Source: a bacterium
GTDB taxonomy: Bacteria; BMS3Abin14
Direction of reading: 5' to 3'
Assembly: GCA_020352595.1 (NCBI GenBank)
Contig: CP070682.1
Span: 2,007,763-2,021,181 of the forward strand
Length of the DNA stretch: 13,419 nt
Positions 4,261 through 12,280 of the stretch are shown here, piece by piece. Position 1 is the first letter of the stretch. Each line of letters opens with the position of its first letter. A model generated the notes under the pieces. The model made no database searches, had not been told where the DNA came from, and saw only the letters and a list, made by a program, of their open reading frames with translations. Made by a program: the position numbers and the translations under genes.

Positions 4261-6678
4261 ATGGCCGACTTCAGGGAAATGATCCGTGAACGGTCCCTTC
4301 TCTGCGACGGGGCTATGGGCACCATGCTTCAGGCAGCCGGGTTGGAGGCAGGGCAGTGCCCTGAACTGCTCAACGTCCAGAGACCGGAGACGGTGCAGGC
4401 GGTGCACAGAGCCTATGTCGAGGCCGGCGCGGACATTATCGAGACCAACACCTTCGGGGGCAACAGGGTCAAGCTGGCCGCCTTCGGCCTGGAGGCGCGG
4501 ACCGAGGAGCTCAACGCTGCCGGTGTCCGCATCGCGAGGGAAGCAGCGGCCGGCAGGCTTGTGGCAGCCAGCGTCGGGCCCACGGGCCGGTTCCTGGGGC
4601 CGGTGGGAGACATGGATCTTCCCGAGGCCGTGGAAATCTTCACACAGCAGCTCATGCCCCTGTGCGAGGCCGGTGCCGATCTCATCATCCTCGAGACGTT
4701 CACCGACATCAAGGAGATCCGGGCCGCGGTCATAGCGGCCAGGGCGCTGGCCGACATCCCCGTCATCGCCCTCATGACCTTCGAACCCTCCGGGCTGACC
4801 CTTCTCGGCAGTTCACCGGAAGCGGCCGCGGTGACCCTGGAGGCCGTGGGTGCGGATGCCGTGGGCTCCAACTGCGGCCTGGGTCCGGACGGGATCCTGG
4901 AAGTGCTGCGGCGCATGGCGGCCGTGACGCGGCTCCCCCTTGTGGCCATGCCCAACGCGGGCATGCCGCGCCTGGAGGGGGACAGGACCGTGTTTCCGGC
5001 CAGCCCGGAGGAGATGGCCGTTCCTGTGGCGGATTTCCTCGGCCTGGGCGCCTCCGTCATGGGCGGCTGCTGCGGAACAACGGCAAGCCACATCGCACGG
5101 ATGCGCGAGAGGCTCGACTCGCTGCCCGGCCGGTCGGACAGGCTCCTCACCGACCCCTCGGCCACCCGGCTGTCGAGCCGGTCCGGCCTGCTATTCCTGG
5201 GCGGCGCGAGCCCCCTTCGCGCCATCGGCGAAAGGCTCAACCCGACGGGGCGCAAGGCCCTGGCCCAATCCGTCCGGTCCGGGAAGTTCGACCCGTACCG
5301 CGAGGAGGCGGCACGACAGGTCCAGGCGGGCGCCCAGCTCCTCGACGTCAACGTCGGCGTGCCGGGTATTGACGAGGAGGAGGCCATGGCCCAGGCCGTT
5401 CTGGCCGTCCAGCAGGCCGTTTCCGTTCCCCTCTGCCTGGATTCACCGAGGCCCGAGGTCATCGAGGCGGGCCTGAGGGTGGCCGACGGCAAGGTCCTCA
5501 TCAATTCCGTGACCGGCGAGAAGGAGAGCCTGGACAGGGTGCTGCCCCTGGCGAGAAAGTACGGGGCGGCCGTCCTGGGCCTCACCCTCGACGAGAAGGG
5601 CATCCCCGCCACGGCCGGGGAGCGGCTTGCCATCGCAAGGCGCATCCTCGAGACCGCGCTCTCCATGGGCATCCCCAGGGAGGACGTCGTCATCGACTGC
5701 CTGACGCTGTCGGCAGGGGCCGAGCAGGAACGGGTCATGGAGACCATCAGGGCGGTGGGTCTCGTGAAGAGCGAACTGGGCCTGAACACCCTCCTGGGCG
5801 TGAGCAACGTCTCATACGGTCTTCCGGCAAGGGAGTTTATCAACGCGGCCTTCCTCGGCATGGCCGCCGCCTCGGGGCTCTCCGGTGCCATCGTCAACCC
5901 GTTCCACGAGACCTCCATGGGGATCCTCAACGCCGCGCGCGTGATCCTCAACCAGGACCGCCAGGCCTCGGCGTACATCGCCCTGCACTCCGCCGCAGGT
6001 GAGGGTCCGGGCGTCCAGGGGGAGACGGCCGAGGCGGGTCCGGAGGCCCTGATGCGGTCTGTGGTCCAGGGGCACCCGGAGAGGGCCGGCGAGCTGGCAT
6101 CCGAACTCCTCGCGCAGGGCGTCGAACCCATGGAGATAAGCGAGAGGATGCTCATCCCGGCCATGTCGGAAGTGGGCGAGCGCTTCGCGCGCAACGAGTA
6201 CTTCCTCCCCCAGGTGCTCATGTCGGCCAGGGCCATGAAGGCCGCCTTCGAACCGCTGAAGGAAGCCCTCAAGGACCAGGACGTCCCCAGGAGGGGGACC
6301 ATCCTCATGGCCACCGTGGAGGGCGATGTCCACGACATAGGCAAGAACATCGTCATCACCCTCCTGGAGAACCACGGCTTCGAGATCATCGACCTTGGAA
6401 AGAACGTGCCCGGGGAGGAGATCGCTCGCCAGGCTGCCGCGCGCGATGTGGACGCCATCGGCCTCTCTGCCCTGATGACCACCACCATGGTCCGGATGAA
6501 GGAAGCCATCGCCACCGTCCGCCAGGCCGGCCTCGGCCAGCCGGTGGTCGTGGGCGGAGCGGCGGTGACCCCTGAGTACGCGGCCGAGATCGGGGCCGAC
6601 GGATACGCCAGGGACGCCACCCAGGCCGTGACCGTCTTCTCGGAGCTGCTGGGCGAGGGAGCCGGGCATGTCCGTTGA
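4261..6678 (+). CDS. metH: cobalamin-dependent methionine synthase, short form lacking the AdoMet activation domain
   Basis: Transfers the methyl group of methyltetrahydrofolate through cobalamin to homocysteine, giving methionine in the cytoplasm. The 805 residues hold three modules. The homocysteine-binding barrel (1 to about 295) has zinc ligands Cys205, Cys270 and Cys271 in SNCG and GGCCGT. The pterin barrel (about 318-580) starts at IGERLNPTG. The B12 module has a helical cap (about 605-680) and a Rossmann domain with GDVHDIGKN, where His691 is the lower axial cobalt ligand, followed by GLSALMTTT. The protein ends where the B12 domain ends, so the roughly 330-residue reactivation domain of E. 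coli MetH is absent. Short forms of this kind are known, for example in Thermotoga. ATG 4261 follows GGAGAGG by 4 nt. The LysR-family gene overlaps its 3' end by 11 nt. Confidence 0.93.
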   Translation: MADFREMIRERSLLCDGAMGTMLQAAGLEAGQCPELLNVQRPETVQAVHRAYVEAGADIIETNTFGGNRVKLAAFGLEARTEELNAAGVRIAREAAAGRLVAASVGPTGRFLGPVGDMDLPEAVEIFTQQLMPLCEAGADLIILETFTDIKEIRAAVIAARALADIPVIALMTFEPSGLTLLGSSPEAAAVTLEAVGADAVGSNCGLGPDGILEVLRRMAAVTRLPLVAMPNAGMPRLEGDRTVFPASPEEMAVPVADFLGLGASVMGGCCGTTASHIARMRERLDSLPGRSDRLLTDPSATRLSSRSGLLFLGGASPLRAIGERLNPTGRKALAQSVRSGKFDPYREEAARQVQAGAQLLDVNVGVPGIDEEEAMAQAVLAVQQAVSVPLCLDSPRPEVIEAGLRVADGKVLINSVTGEKESLDRVLPLARKYGAAVLGLTLDEKGIPATAGERLAIARRILETALSMGIPREDVVIDCLTLSAGAEQERVMETIRAVGLVKSELGLNTLLGVSNVSYGLPAREFINAAFLGMAAASGLSGAIVNPFHETSMGILNAARVILNQDRQASAYIALHSAAGEGPGVQGETAEAGPEALMRSVVQGHPERAGELASELLAQGVEPMEISERMLIPAMSEVGERFARNEYFLPQVLMSARAMKAAFEPLKEALKDQDVPRRGTILMATVEGDVHDIGKNIVITLLENHGFEIIDLGKNVPGEEIARQAAARDVDAIGLSALMTTTMVRMKEAIATVRQAGLGQPVVVGGAAVTPEYAAEIGADGYARDATQAVTVFSELLGEGAGHVR

Positions 6679-7597
6679 CTTCAGGCAGCTGCGGGCCTTC
6701 GATGCCGTGGCGCGGTGCGGAGGATTTTCCAAGGCCTCCAGGGAGGTGGGACTGACCCAGCCCACCCTGAGCACCCACATCAGCAACCTGGAGCAGCAGC
6801 TGGGGGTGCGCCTTTTCGACAGGAGCGGGCGGTCGGTGATCCTCACGCCGGCGGGGAAGGTCCTCGCCGGGTACGCGAAGAGGATCCTGAACCTGTGCGA
6901 GGAATCGGTCCAGGCCGTGGAGGTCTTCACCGGCAGCATCAAAGGCACGGTCCACGTCGATGCCAGCACGGTACCCGGTGAATACATCCTGCCTCGCTGG
7001 CTCATCGGTTTCCGCGACAGGTACCCGCAGGTACAGGTCATCCTCAATGTCAGCGATTCCTCGGTCGTCCTCGAGCGCGTTGAATCGGGAGAGACATCCA
7101 TCGGCGTCACGGGCAGCCCCGGGACCAAAGCCACCCTCGACTCGCGGCTGCTGACCGATGACAAGATCCTCCTCGTCAGCGCCCCGCAGGTCGCCGGGCC
7201 GGACAGGGCTGAGGGGCCCCCCGGGGAGATCCTGGCCACCCTTCCCCTTATCCGGAGGGAGCCGGGATCCGGCACCCAGATCGCCGTCGAGGAGGCCCTC
7301 AGGGAGATGGGGATGGAGCCTGATTCCCTCCGGTGGTCCGTGACGCTGGGGAGCACGAGAGCCGTCATCGAGGGAGCCCTCGCGGGGCTCGGGGCCGCCT
7401 TCCTGTCCGCCAGCACGGTGTCCAGGGAGCTGGCTGAAGGGACCCTCGTTCCCATCGGAACCGCCGGGTTGAGGATCCGCAGGGGCTTTTATGTCGTCAC
7501 CAACAGCCGGCGGACCCTTTCGCCCGTGGCGGCCCGTTTCCTGGAAGAGCTCATGGCCACCGGCCGGGGGCTGACGTCGGGGGGTCGGACAGGATGA
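6668..7597 (+). CDS. LysR-family transcriptional regulator
   Basis: DNA-binding regulator of the LysR type, 309 residues, full length for the family. The N-terminal winged helix-turn-helix is clear (residues 4-62: FRQLRAFDAVARCGGFSKAS, LTQPTLSTHISNLEQQLGVRLFDR). The periplasmic-binding-protein-like effector domain runs from about 90 to 295. STVPGEYILPRWLIGFRDRYP and RREPGSGT are reminiscent of the CysL/YeiE branch and of the LysR proteins that accompany selenium metabolism in deltaproteobacteria. That placement is from memory and is weak. ATG 6668 lies inside the end of metH with an 11-nt overlap, so the two are probably co-transcribed and perhaps translationally coupled. Control of methionine or sulfur metabolism by this protein is inference. 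No terminator was seen after it. Confidence 0.88.
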   Translation: MSVDFRQLRAFDAVARCGGFSKASREVGLTQPTLSTHISNLEQQLGVRLFDRSGRSVILTPAGKVLAGYAKRILNLCEESVQAVEVFTGSIKGTVHVDASTVPGEYILPRWLIGFRDRYPQVQVILNVSDSSVVLERVESGETSIGVTGSPGTKATLDSRLLTDDKILLVSAPQVAGPDRAEGPPGEILATLPLIRREPGSGTQIAVEEALREMGMEPDSLRWSVTLGSTRAVIEGALAGLGAAFLSASTVSRELAEGTLVPIGTAGLRIRRGFYVVTNSRRTLSPVAARFLEELMATGRGLTSGGRTG

Positions 7598-7648
7598 AGG
7601 CACAACGGGAGCGCGCCACTAAGACATGGCGGTCCGGCATCAAAGGGC

Positions 7649-7676
7649 TTGATGTGATATCCATCGGGTATATAAT
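7649..7676 (+). promoter_or_regulatory. candidate promoter of the ftsEX-envC-ctpA operon
   Basis: A perfect TATAAT at 7671-7676 lies 16 nt after TTGATG (7649-7654, 4 of 6 to the -35 consensus). It is in the 130-nt gap after the LysR-family gene, about 50 nt before ATG 7728. It is the last good promoter seen before the run of closely spaced genes that continues to the window end. Confidence 0.5.
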
Positions 7677-7727
7677 GAGGTGTTTGGCTTGATTCTGATA
7701 TAGAAAGCCGCTTCCGGATCGGCGCCG

Positions 7728-8174
7728 ATGCTGACAGGATACAACACGGACATAAAGCACGAAGGGGTCATCTACCACGTCCAGACAGAGGACGGCGGTA
7801 CGGAGAACCCCGTCATCGTCAGCCTCATTTACCAGGGCGGCCGGATCCTCGCTTCCAAGAAGACCAGCTACGCCCAGCTGCTGGGGACGGACGGCCTCCT
7901 GTCGCGGCTGCGGGACCTCCTGGAAAAGCAGCACCGGGACATGATCAAGGTGATCCTGACAGGATCGCTGGGCGCCATTCAGCAGAAGGCTCCGGAACCC
8001 AAGGCCGCCCCGGCACCGCCGTCGGCCCCCGCGGCTGGGGAACGGCAGCCCGCCGCCGGCAACCCGTCGCCACGGTCCGAAAAACCCCTCGAGGCGCCTT
8101 CCGGCAGCGCAACGGAAAAGAATCTGGACCAGGTGATCCTGGAATATCTTGCATCGGAGATAGACAAGGATTGA
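7728..8174 (+). CDS. conserved-looking protein of unknown function upstream of ftsE
   Basis: 148 residues in two parts. The N-terminal 85 or so form a compact, probably folded domain that opens GYNTDIKHEGVIYHVQTEDG and continues with VIVSLIYQGGRILASKKTSYA and a helical RLRDLLEKQHRDMIKVIL segment. Residues about 86-130 are a linker rich in Pro, Ala and Lys. The last 17 residues form a short amphipathic helix (NLDQVILEYLASEIDKD). There is no signal peptide or membrane helix, so it is predicted to be cytoplasmic. I recall similar openings in deltaproteobacterial and acidobacterial hypothetical proteins but know no function. No strong ribosome site precedes ATG 7728, yet the domain begins immediately after it. 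It lies 49 nt before ftsE and downstream of a good promoter, so it is probably the first gene of the cell-envelope operon. Confidence 0.75.
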   Translation: MLTGYNTDIKHEGVIYHVQTEDGGTENPVIVSLIYQGGRILASKKTSYAQLLGTDGLLSRLRDLLEKQHRDMIKVILTGSLGAIQQKAPEPKAAPAPPSAPAAGERQPAAGNPSPRSEKPLEAPSGSATEKNLDQVILEYLASEIDKD

Positions 8175-8223
8175 TGGGGGGTCTTCGACCAACATCCCGC
8201 GACCGGCGGCAACTCTCCTGCCC

Positions 8224-8889
8224 ATGATCCAGCTCTTTCACGTCAGCAAATGGTACCAGAAGGAGTTTCCAGCCCTCCAGGACATCAACCTGCACATCCC
8301 CAAAGGTGATTTCGTCTTCATCACGGGAGCCAGCGGAGCGGGCAAGAGCACCCTGCTCAAACTCCTCTTCGCCGAGGAAAGACCCACCAACGGACAGATC
8401 CTCGTCCACGGCAGGAACATCGCCAGGCTGCCCGCCTCCCGGATCCACACCCTGAGGCGGGACATCGGCATCGTGTTCCAGGATTTCAAGCTCCTTCCCA
8501 ACAGGAACGTCTTCGAGAACGTGGCTCTGGCCCTTGAGGTCCTCGGCATGTCCCGGCGCGAGATAAGCCGTCGTGTCTGGCTCATGCTCAAGCGCCTGGG
8601 CATCCACCACAAGATGAGGGCCAACCCCCTGACCCTCTCCGGCGGCGAGCAGCAGCGCGTGGCCATCGCCAGGGCGCTGGTCAATGAGCCCATCATCCTC
8701 CTGGCCGACGAGCCCACCGGAGGGCTCGACCCGGACGCCGCCCAGCGGATAATGGACGTCGTCTCGGACGTCAACGCCAGGGGCACCACGGTCGTCGTCG
8801 CCACCCACAACCTTGAGATCGTCCGGACCATGGGTCGAAGGGTGATCCACCTCGACGGGGGACGGCTCGTTCCGGGGGGGATGCCGTGA
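8224..8889 (+). CDS. ftsE: cell-division ABC transporter ATP-binding protein FtsE
   Basis: ATPase of the FtsEX complex, which does not clearly transport a substrate but uses ATP hydrolysis at the division site to switch on periplasmic peptidoglycan hydrolases. The 221 residues carry Walker A GASGAGKS (35-42), a Q-loop in FQDFKLL, the ABC signature LSGGEQQ (138-144), Walker B LLADEP (159-164) and the H-loop ATHN. The opening MIQLFHVSKWY is typical of FtsE. No good Shine-Dalgarno precedes ATG 8224, so initiation may depend on coupling or be weak. The stop overlaps the GTG start of ftsX (GTGA at 8886-8889). Confidence 0.95.
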   Translation: MIQLFHVSKWYQKEFPALQDINLHIPKGDFVFITGASGAGKSTLLKLLFAEERPTNGQILVHGRNIARLPASRIHTLRRDIGIVFQDFKLLPNRNVFENVALALEVLGMSRREISRRVWLMLKRLGIHHKMRANPLTLSGGEQQRVAIARALVNEPIILLADEPTGGLDPDAAQRIMDVVSDVNARGTTVVVATHNLEIVRTMGRRVIHLDGGRLVPGGMP

Positions 8890-9776
8890 ACAAGCTCCTC
8901 TCCTCCGTCAGGCGGGCCTTTTTCAACCTCCGGCAGAACTGGCTCATCAGCACCATCACCATCGGCATCATATCCATCTGCCTCTTCCTGGTGGGCGGCT
9001 ACCTGCTGCTGACGAACAACCTGCAGCGCGCCATGCAGGAGTGGAAGACCCAGGTCCGCGTCACCGTCTATCTCAGGGACGGCTCCGCCGAGAAGGACAT
9101 CCTCACGCTGCAGGACCGACTGTCATCGCTGCCCCAGGTCCACTCGGTGGCCTACATATCCAAGGATCAGGCCCTCGAGGAGTTCGGAACGATGCTGGGC
9201 GAGGACCGCATCCTCATCCAGGGGCTGGAAAAGAATCCCCTCCCGGCGAGCCTTCGCGTCACGCCCGTGGACAGCCATCGCAACCTCGAGGGAGTCCGTT
9301 CCATCCTCTCCTCCATCGGGGACGATGCCCTCGTCCAGGAGGTCCAGTACGGGCGGGACTGGCTCGAGAGGCTCGACAGGGTCCTCGACATCCTCGACGT
9401 CGGAGCCGTGGTGCTCGGCGTGGTCCTCTCCCTGGCAGCGATCTTCATCATCTCCAACACCATAAAGATCACGGTCATGGCCAGGAAGGACGAACTGGAG
9501 ATCATGAGGATGGTGGGAGCCACGGAGGGGTTCATCAGGCTTCCCTTCCTCGTGGAGGGCATCATCCAGGGCCTGGCAGGAGCCGTCGTCTCCCTCGGCC
9601 TCCTGGTGGCCCTCCACGCCCTGGTCACCTCCCGGGCTGACGAACTCCTTCTCAGGACCCTGAACATGCAGTCCCTGGCCTTCCTTCCGAGAACGGCCAT
9701 CGTCTCCATCCTGGTGGGCGGCATGCTCCTGGGGGGCATGGGCAGCCTCGCTTCGGTAGGGAGGCACTCGCGGTGA
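8886..9776 (+). CDS. ftsX: cell-division protein FtsX (permease-like partner of FtsE)
   Basis: Inner-membrane partner of FtsE that passes conformational change to periplasmic hydrolase regulators. The 296 residues show a cytoplasmic N-terminus, a first membrane helix (about 19-41), a periplasmic domain (about 45-170, including VRVTVYLRDGSAEKD and YISKDQALEEF), then three helices near 175-198, 218-243 and 262-285. EIMRMVGATEGFIRLPFLVEG is the conserved cytoplasmic segment that docks on FtsE. The start is GTG 8886, overlapping the ftsE stop by 4 nt. A GTGA overlap joins it to envC at its other end, so the three genes form a tightly coupled unit. Confidence 0.94.
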   Translation: MNKLLSSVRRAFFNLRQNWLISTITIGIISICLFLVGGYLLLTNNLQRAMQEWKTQVRVTVYLRDGSAEKDILTLQDRLSSLPQVHSVAYISKDQALEEFGTMLGEDRILIQGLEKNPLPASLRVTPVDSHRNLEGVRSILSSIGDDALVQEVQYGRDWLERLDRVLDILDVGAVVLGVVLSLAAIFIISNTIKITVMARKDELEIMRMVGATEGFIRLPFLVEGIIQGLAGAVVSLGLLVALHALVTSRADELLLRTLNMQSLAFLPRTAIVSILVGGMLLGGMGSLASVGRHSR

Positions 9777-10915
9777 GACGGGCTGCCCTGATCTGGACGG
9801 TGCTCCTGCTGGCCGCAGTAGCCTCGGCCGCCGATGATAAGGGGCAGACCATCGACAGCACAACCGAGAAGCTAGATGCGGTCAAGGAGCGCATCGACAC
9901 CACCCAGGAGAGGATCCGCAAGAGCGCCCGGCAGGAGAGGTCCATCCTCGGCTCCCTGGAAAGCGCCGACAGGGAGATCTCGGAGATCAGGCGTCAGGTG
10001 GCCAAGCTCCGCACGGAGGAGAGGGACCTCGAGAGCATGATATCGGCCACGGAAAAGAGGGTCAGGCAGATCAGGAAGCAGAGGGACAGGATGGAAGGGT
10101 GGCTTTCCCTCAGGTCCGCTGCCCTTTACAAAGCGGGTCACGTGAGTTATCTAAAGGTCATATTGAACGCCTCAGGGATCGAGGACCTGGAACGAAGGTC
10201 CTACTACCTCAAGAAACTGACCGAACACGATTCCGAGCTCTTCGCCCTTGCCTCCGATCTCTACAGAAGCGAGCAGGATCAGGCCGTTGCGCTCAGGAAC
10301 GCGAGGGCCCAGTTGACCGTCACAGGGCAGGATCTCGAGGAGAACCTCTCCGTACTCTCCCGGAAAAGACGGGAAAAGGGCCTGATCCTGGCTGAGGTCA
10401 GGGACGAGAAGGAAAAGAACGCGCGGCTGCTCAGGGAACTGGAGATGTCCGCAGCCCACCTCGGCGACCTTCTCGACGCCCTCAAGCTCCAGGCCGAGAC
10501 CGGGGAATCGGCCTTCTCCACACTCCGGGGCTCCCTGAAGAGACCCGTCTCGGGCAAGGTGGCAGTGCCCTTCGGGCGCAACCGCAGCGAGAGGTTCAAC
10601 ACCTTCACCATCTCCAACGGGGTGACGTTCCAGTCAGCCGAGGGCACGCCGGTCAGGTCTGTGTACGGCGGGAAGGTCATATACGCGGACTGGCTGCGCG
10701 GATACGGGCGCATCATCATCCTGGATCACGGCAGCGGTTACTACACGCTCTACGGGCACCTGGCCGAACTGAAGGTGCTCGTCGGCCAGGAGATAGCGGC
10801 GGACAGCGTCATTGGACTTGTTGGAGACAGCGGGTCCCTCGAGGGACCGGCGCTCTATTTCGAGATAAGGCATCATGGGAAACCCGTGGATCCCGATCCA
10901 TGGTTCTCGGGATGA
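9773..10915 (+). CDS. envC: EnvC-like murein hydrolase activator (degenerate LytM/M23 domain)
   Basis: Periplasmic protein that, in the EnvC family, is recruited by FtsX and activates amidases for septal peptidoglycan splitting. The 380 residues begin with a signal peptide (MRRAALIW...ASA, cleavage near 19-20). A long helical coiled-coil part follows (about 25-250, rich in Glu, Arg and Lys, with a break near KAGHVSYLKVILNASGIEDL). A LytM domain (about 257-378) ends PWFSG. The catalytic zinc site is degenerate: the first His-Asp region reads ISNGVTF (Asn282), and the HxH motif reads ALYFE (360-364), leaving only His329 in LYGH. It should therefore be an activator and not an enzyme, as in E. 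coli EnvC. The GTG start at 9773 overlaps the ftsX stop by 4 nt. Confidence 0.92.
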   Translation: MRRAALIWTVLLLAAVASAADDKGQTIDSTTEKLDAVKERIDTTQERIRKSARQERSILGSLESADREISEIRRQVAKLRTEERDLESMISATEKRVRQIRKQRDRMEGWLSLRSAALYKAGHVSYLKVILNASGIEDLERRSYYLKKLTEHDSELFALASDLYRSEQDQAVALRNARAQLTVTGQDLEENLSVLSRKRREKGLILAEVRDEKEKNARLLRELEMSAAHLGDLLDALKLQAETGESAFSTLRGSLKRPVSGKVAVPFGRNRSERFNTFTISNGVTFQSAEGTPVRSVYGGKVIYADWLRGYGRIIILDHGSGYYTLYGHLAELKVLVGQEIAADSVIGLVGDSGSLEGPALYFEIRHHGKPVDPDPWFSG

Positions 10916-10935
10916 CCCTTCAAGGAGGAAACACG

Positions 10936-12276
10936 ATGAAACCCGGCAGATACCTCAAGATCGGGGCCCTTGTGGCCCTTCTGATGTTGGTGGGGCTGAC
11001 CACCGACAACCGGAGCCAGGTCGGTGACGCCCAGGCACTTGGCAACGACTCGTACGATCAGATCCGCCTCTTCACCGAGGCGCTCTCCATCGTCCAGAAG
11101 AACTACGTGGAGGAGCCCGAAGACCTGGAACTGGTGCGCGGCGCCATCAAGGGCATGCTCAGCTCCCTGGACCCCCACAGCTCCTTCATGACGCCGGACA
11201 TGTACAAGGAGATGCAGATCGACACCCAGGGGGAATTCCAGGGCATCGGCATCACCATTGGCATCCGTGACGGCGTGCTCACCGTCATCGCCCCCATTGA
11301 CGACACGCCGGCCTTCCGGGCGGGCATCCTGGCTGGGGACAAGATCGTGATGATCGAGGACAAAACCACCAAGGAAATGACCCTGATGGAGGCGGTGAAG
11401 CTCATGCGGGGGCCCAAGGGCACCCAGGTGACCATCAGCGTGGTCCGGGAGGGTGAGCCGGAACCCCTGAAATTCACCATCACCAGAGACGTCATCCCCC
11501 TGGTGAGCGTCAAGGTCAAGGACCTGGACCCGGCCGTGGGCTACATCAGGATCACGCAGTTCCAGAAGAAGACATCCGACGAGTTCAGGGAAGCGCTGAA
11601 GAAGATCCACGACGAGAAGGGCGAGGCGTTAAAGGGCCTTGTCATTGACCTGCGCAACAACCCGGGAGGTCTCCTGATCTCGGCCATAGAGGTGGCCGAC
11701 CTCTTCATCGAGTCCGGCCCCATCGTCACCACCAAGGGCAGGCTCCAGAACCAGAACTTCGCCTACAACGCCAAGGAGCGTGGCACGGAACCCGGGTATC
11801 CCATGGTGGTCCTTGTCAACGGCGGCTCCGCCAGCGCCTCCGAGATCGTGGCCGGTGCCCTCCAGGACTACAGGAAAGCCATCCTCATCGGCACCACCAC
11901 CTTCGGGAAGGGGTCCGTCCAGACCATCTACAGACTCGGCGACGGCTCCGGACTCAGGGTCACCACCGCCAGGTATTTCACGCCCAACGGACGATCCATC
12001 CAGGCGACGGGCATCGAACCGGACATCGTGGTGCGCAATGTCGGGGGGAAGGCCGTAGGGCACCTGACGAGGGAGAAGGACCTGTCCGGACACCTGGAGA
12101 ACGACCAGGTGGACGAGGGCGAGGTCCCGCAGGACGAAGAGAAGACCTCGACCCTTGACATCATCCCGGAGGATCCGGCCGAGGACGCCCAGCTCATGAG
12201 GGCCATCGACCTCCTGAAGGGTCTGGACCTTTTCAAGGGTCTCAACACCACGTCCGTGACCCAGGCGACGGAGTAG
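10936..12276 (+). CDS. ctpA: carboxyl-terminal processing protease, S41 family
   Basis: Periplasmic serine protease of the CtpA/Prc type that cleaves at protein C-termini. The 446 residues have an N-terminal signal or anchor helix (about 8-22), an N-terminal helical region with LSSLDPHSSFMTP, a PDZ domain (about 85-170, GEFQGIGITIG and GILAGDKI) and the S41 catalytic domain. Within NGGSASASE, Ser300 is the nucleophile; Lys325 in FGKGSVQ is the general base, at the expected 25-residue distance; Gln329 follows. The tail from about 375 is acidic and variable. ATG 10936 was chosen because AAGGAGGA (10922-10929) precedes it; an in-frame ATG at 10900 lies inside envC. It lies 20 nt after envC. In some proteobacteria Ctp proteases degrade peptidoglycan hydrolases, which would fit the neighbours, but the substrate here is unknown. 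Confidence 0.94.
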   Translation: MKPGRYLKIGALVALLMLVGLTTDNRSQVGDAQALGNDSYDQIRLFTEALSIVQKNYVEEPEDLELVRGAIKGMLSSLDPHSSFMTPDMYKEMQIDTQGEFQGIGITIGIRDGVLTVIAPIDDTPAFRAGILAGDKIVMIEDKTTKEMTLMEAVKLMRGPKGTQVTISVVREGEPEPLKFTITRDVIPLVSVKVKDLDPAVGYIRITQFQKKTSDEFREALKKIHDEKGEALKGLVIDLRNNPGGLLISAIEVADLFIESGPIVTTKGRLQNQNFAYNAKERGTEPGYPMVVLVNGGSASASEIVAGALQDYRKAILIGTTTFGKGSVQTIYRLGDGSGLRVTTARYFTPNGRSIQATGIEPDIVVRNVGGKAVGHLTREKDLSGHLENDQVDEGEVPQDEEKTSTLDIIPEDPAEDAQLMRAIDLLKGLDLFKGLNTTSVTQATE

Positions 12277-12280
12277 GGAA

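Noticed and set aside
3546..4289. Repeat-bearing frames (plus strand here, and minus strand 3935-4189) encoding STWYLVLGTWYLV-like or VPGTRYQV-like peptides
   Set aside because: The peptide periodicity is a by-product of the heptanucleotide repeat (three heptamers make 21 bases, seven codons). The plus frame also runs through the 5' end of the aminotransferase gene in antisense.
4413..6620. 735-codon open frame on the minus strand within metH
   Set aside because: The plus strand encodes an intact methionine synthase with all ligands; the antisense translation is Ser/Arg/Ala-rich with no domain.
5812..7455. 547-codon open frame on the minus strand across metH and the LysR-family gene
   Set aside because: Shadow of two real genes in a GC-rich genome; no ribosome site or family resemblance.
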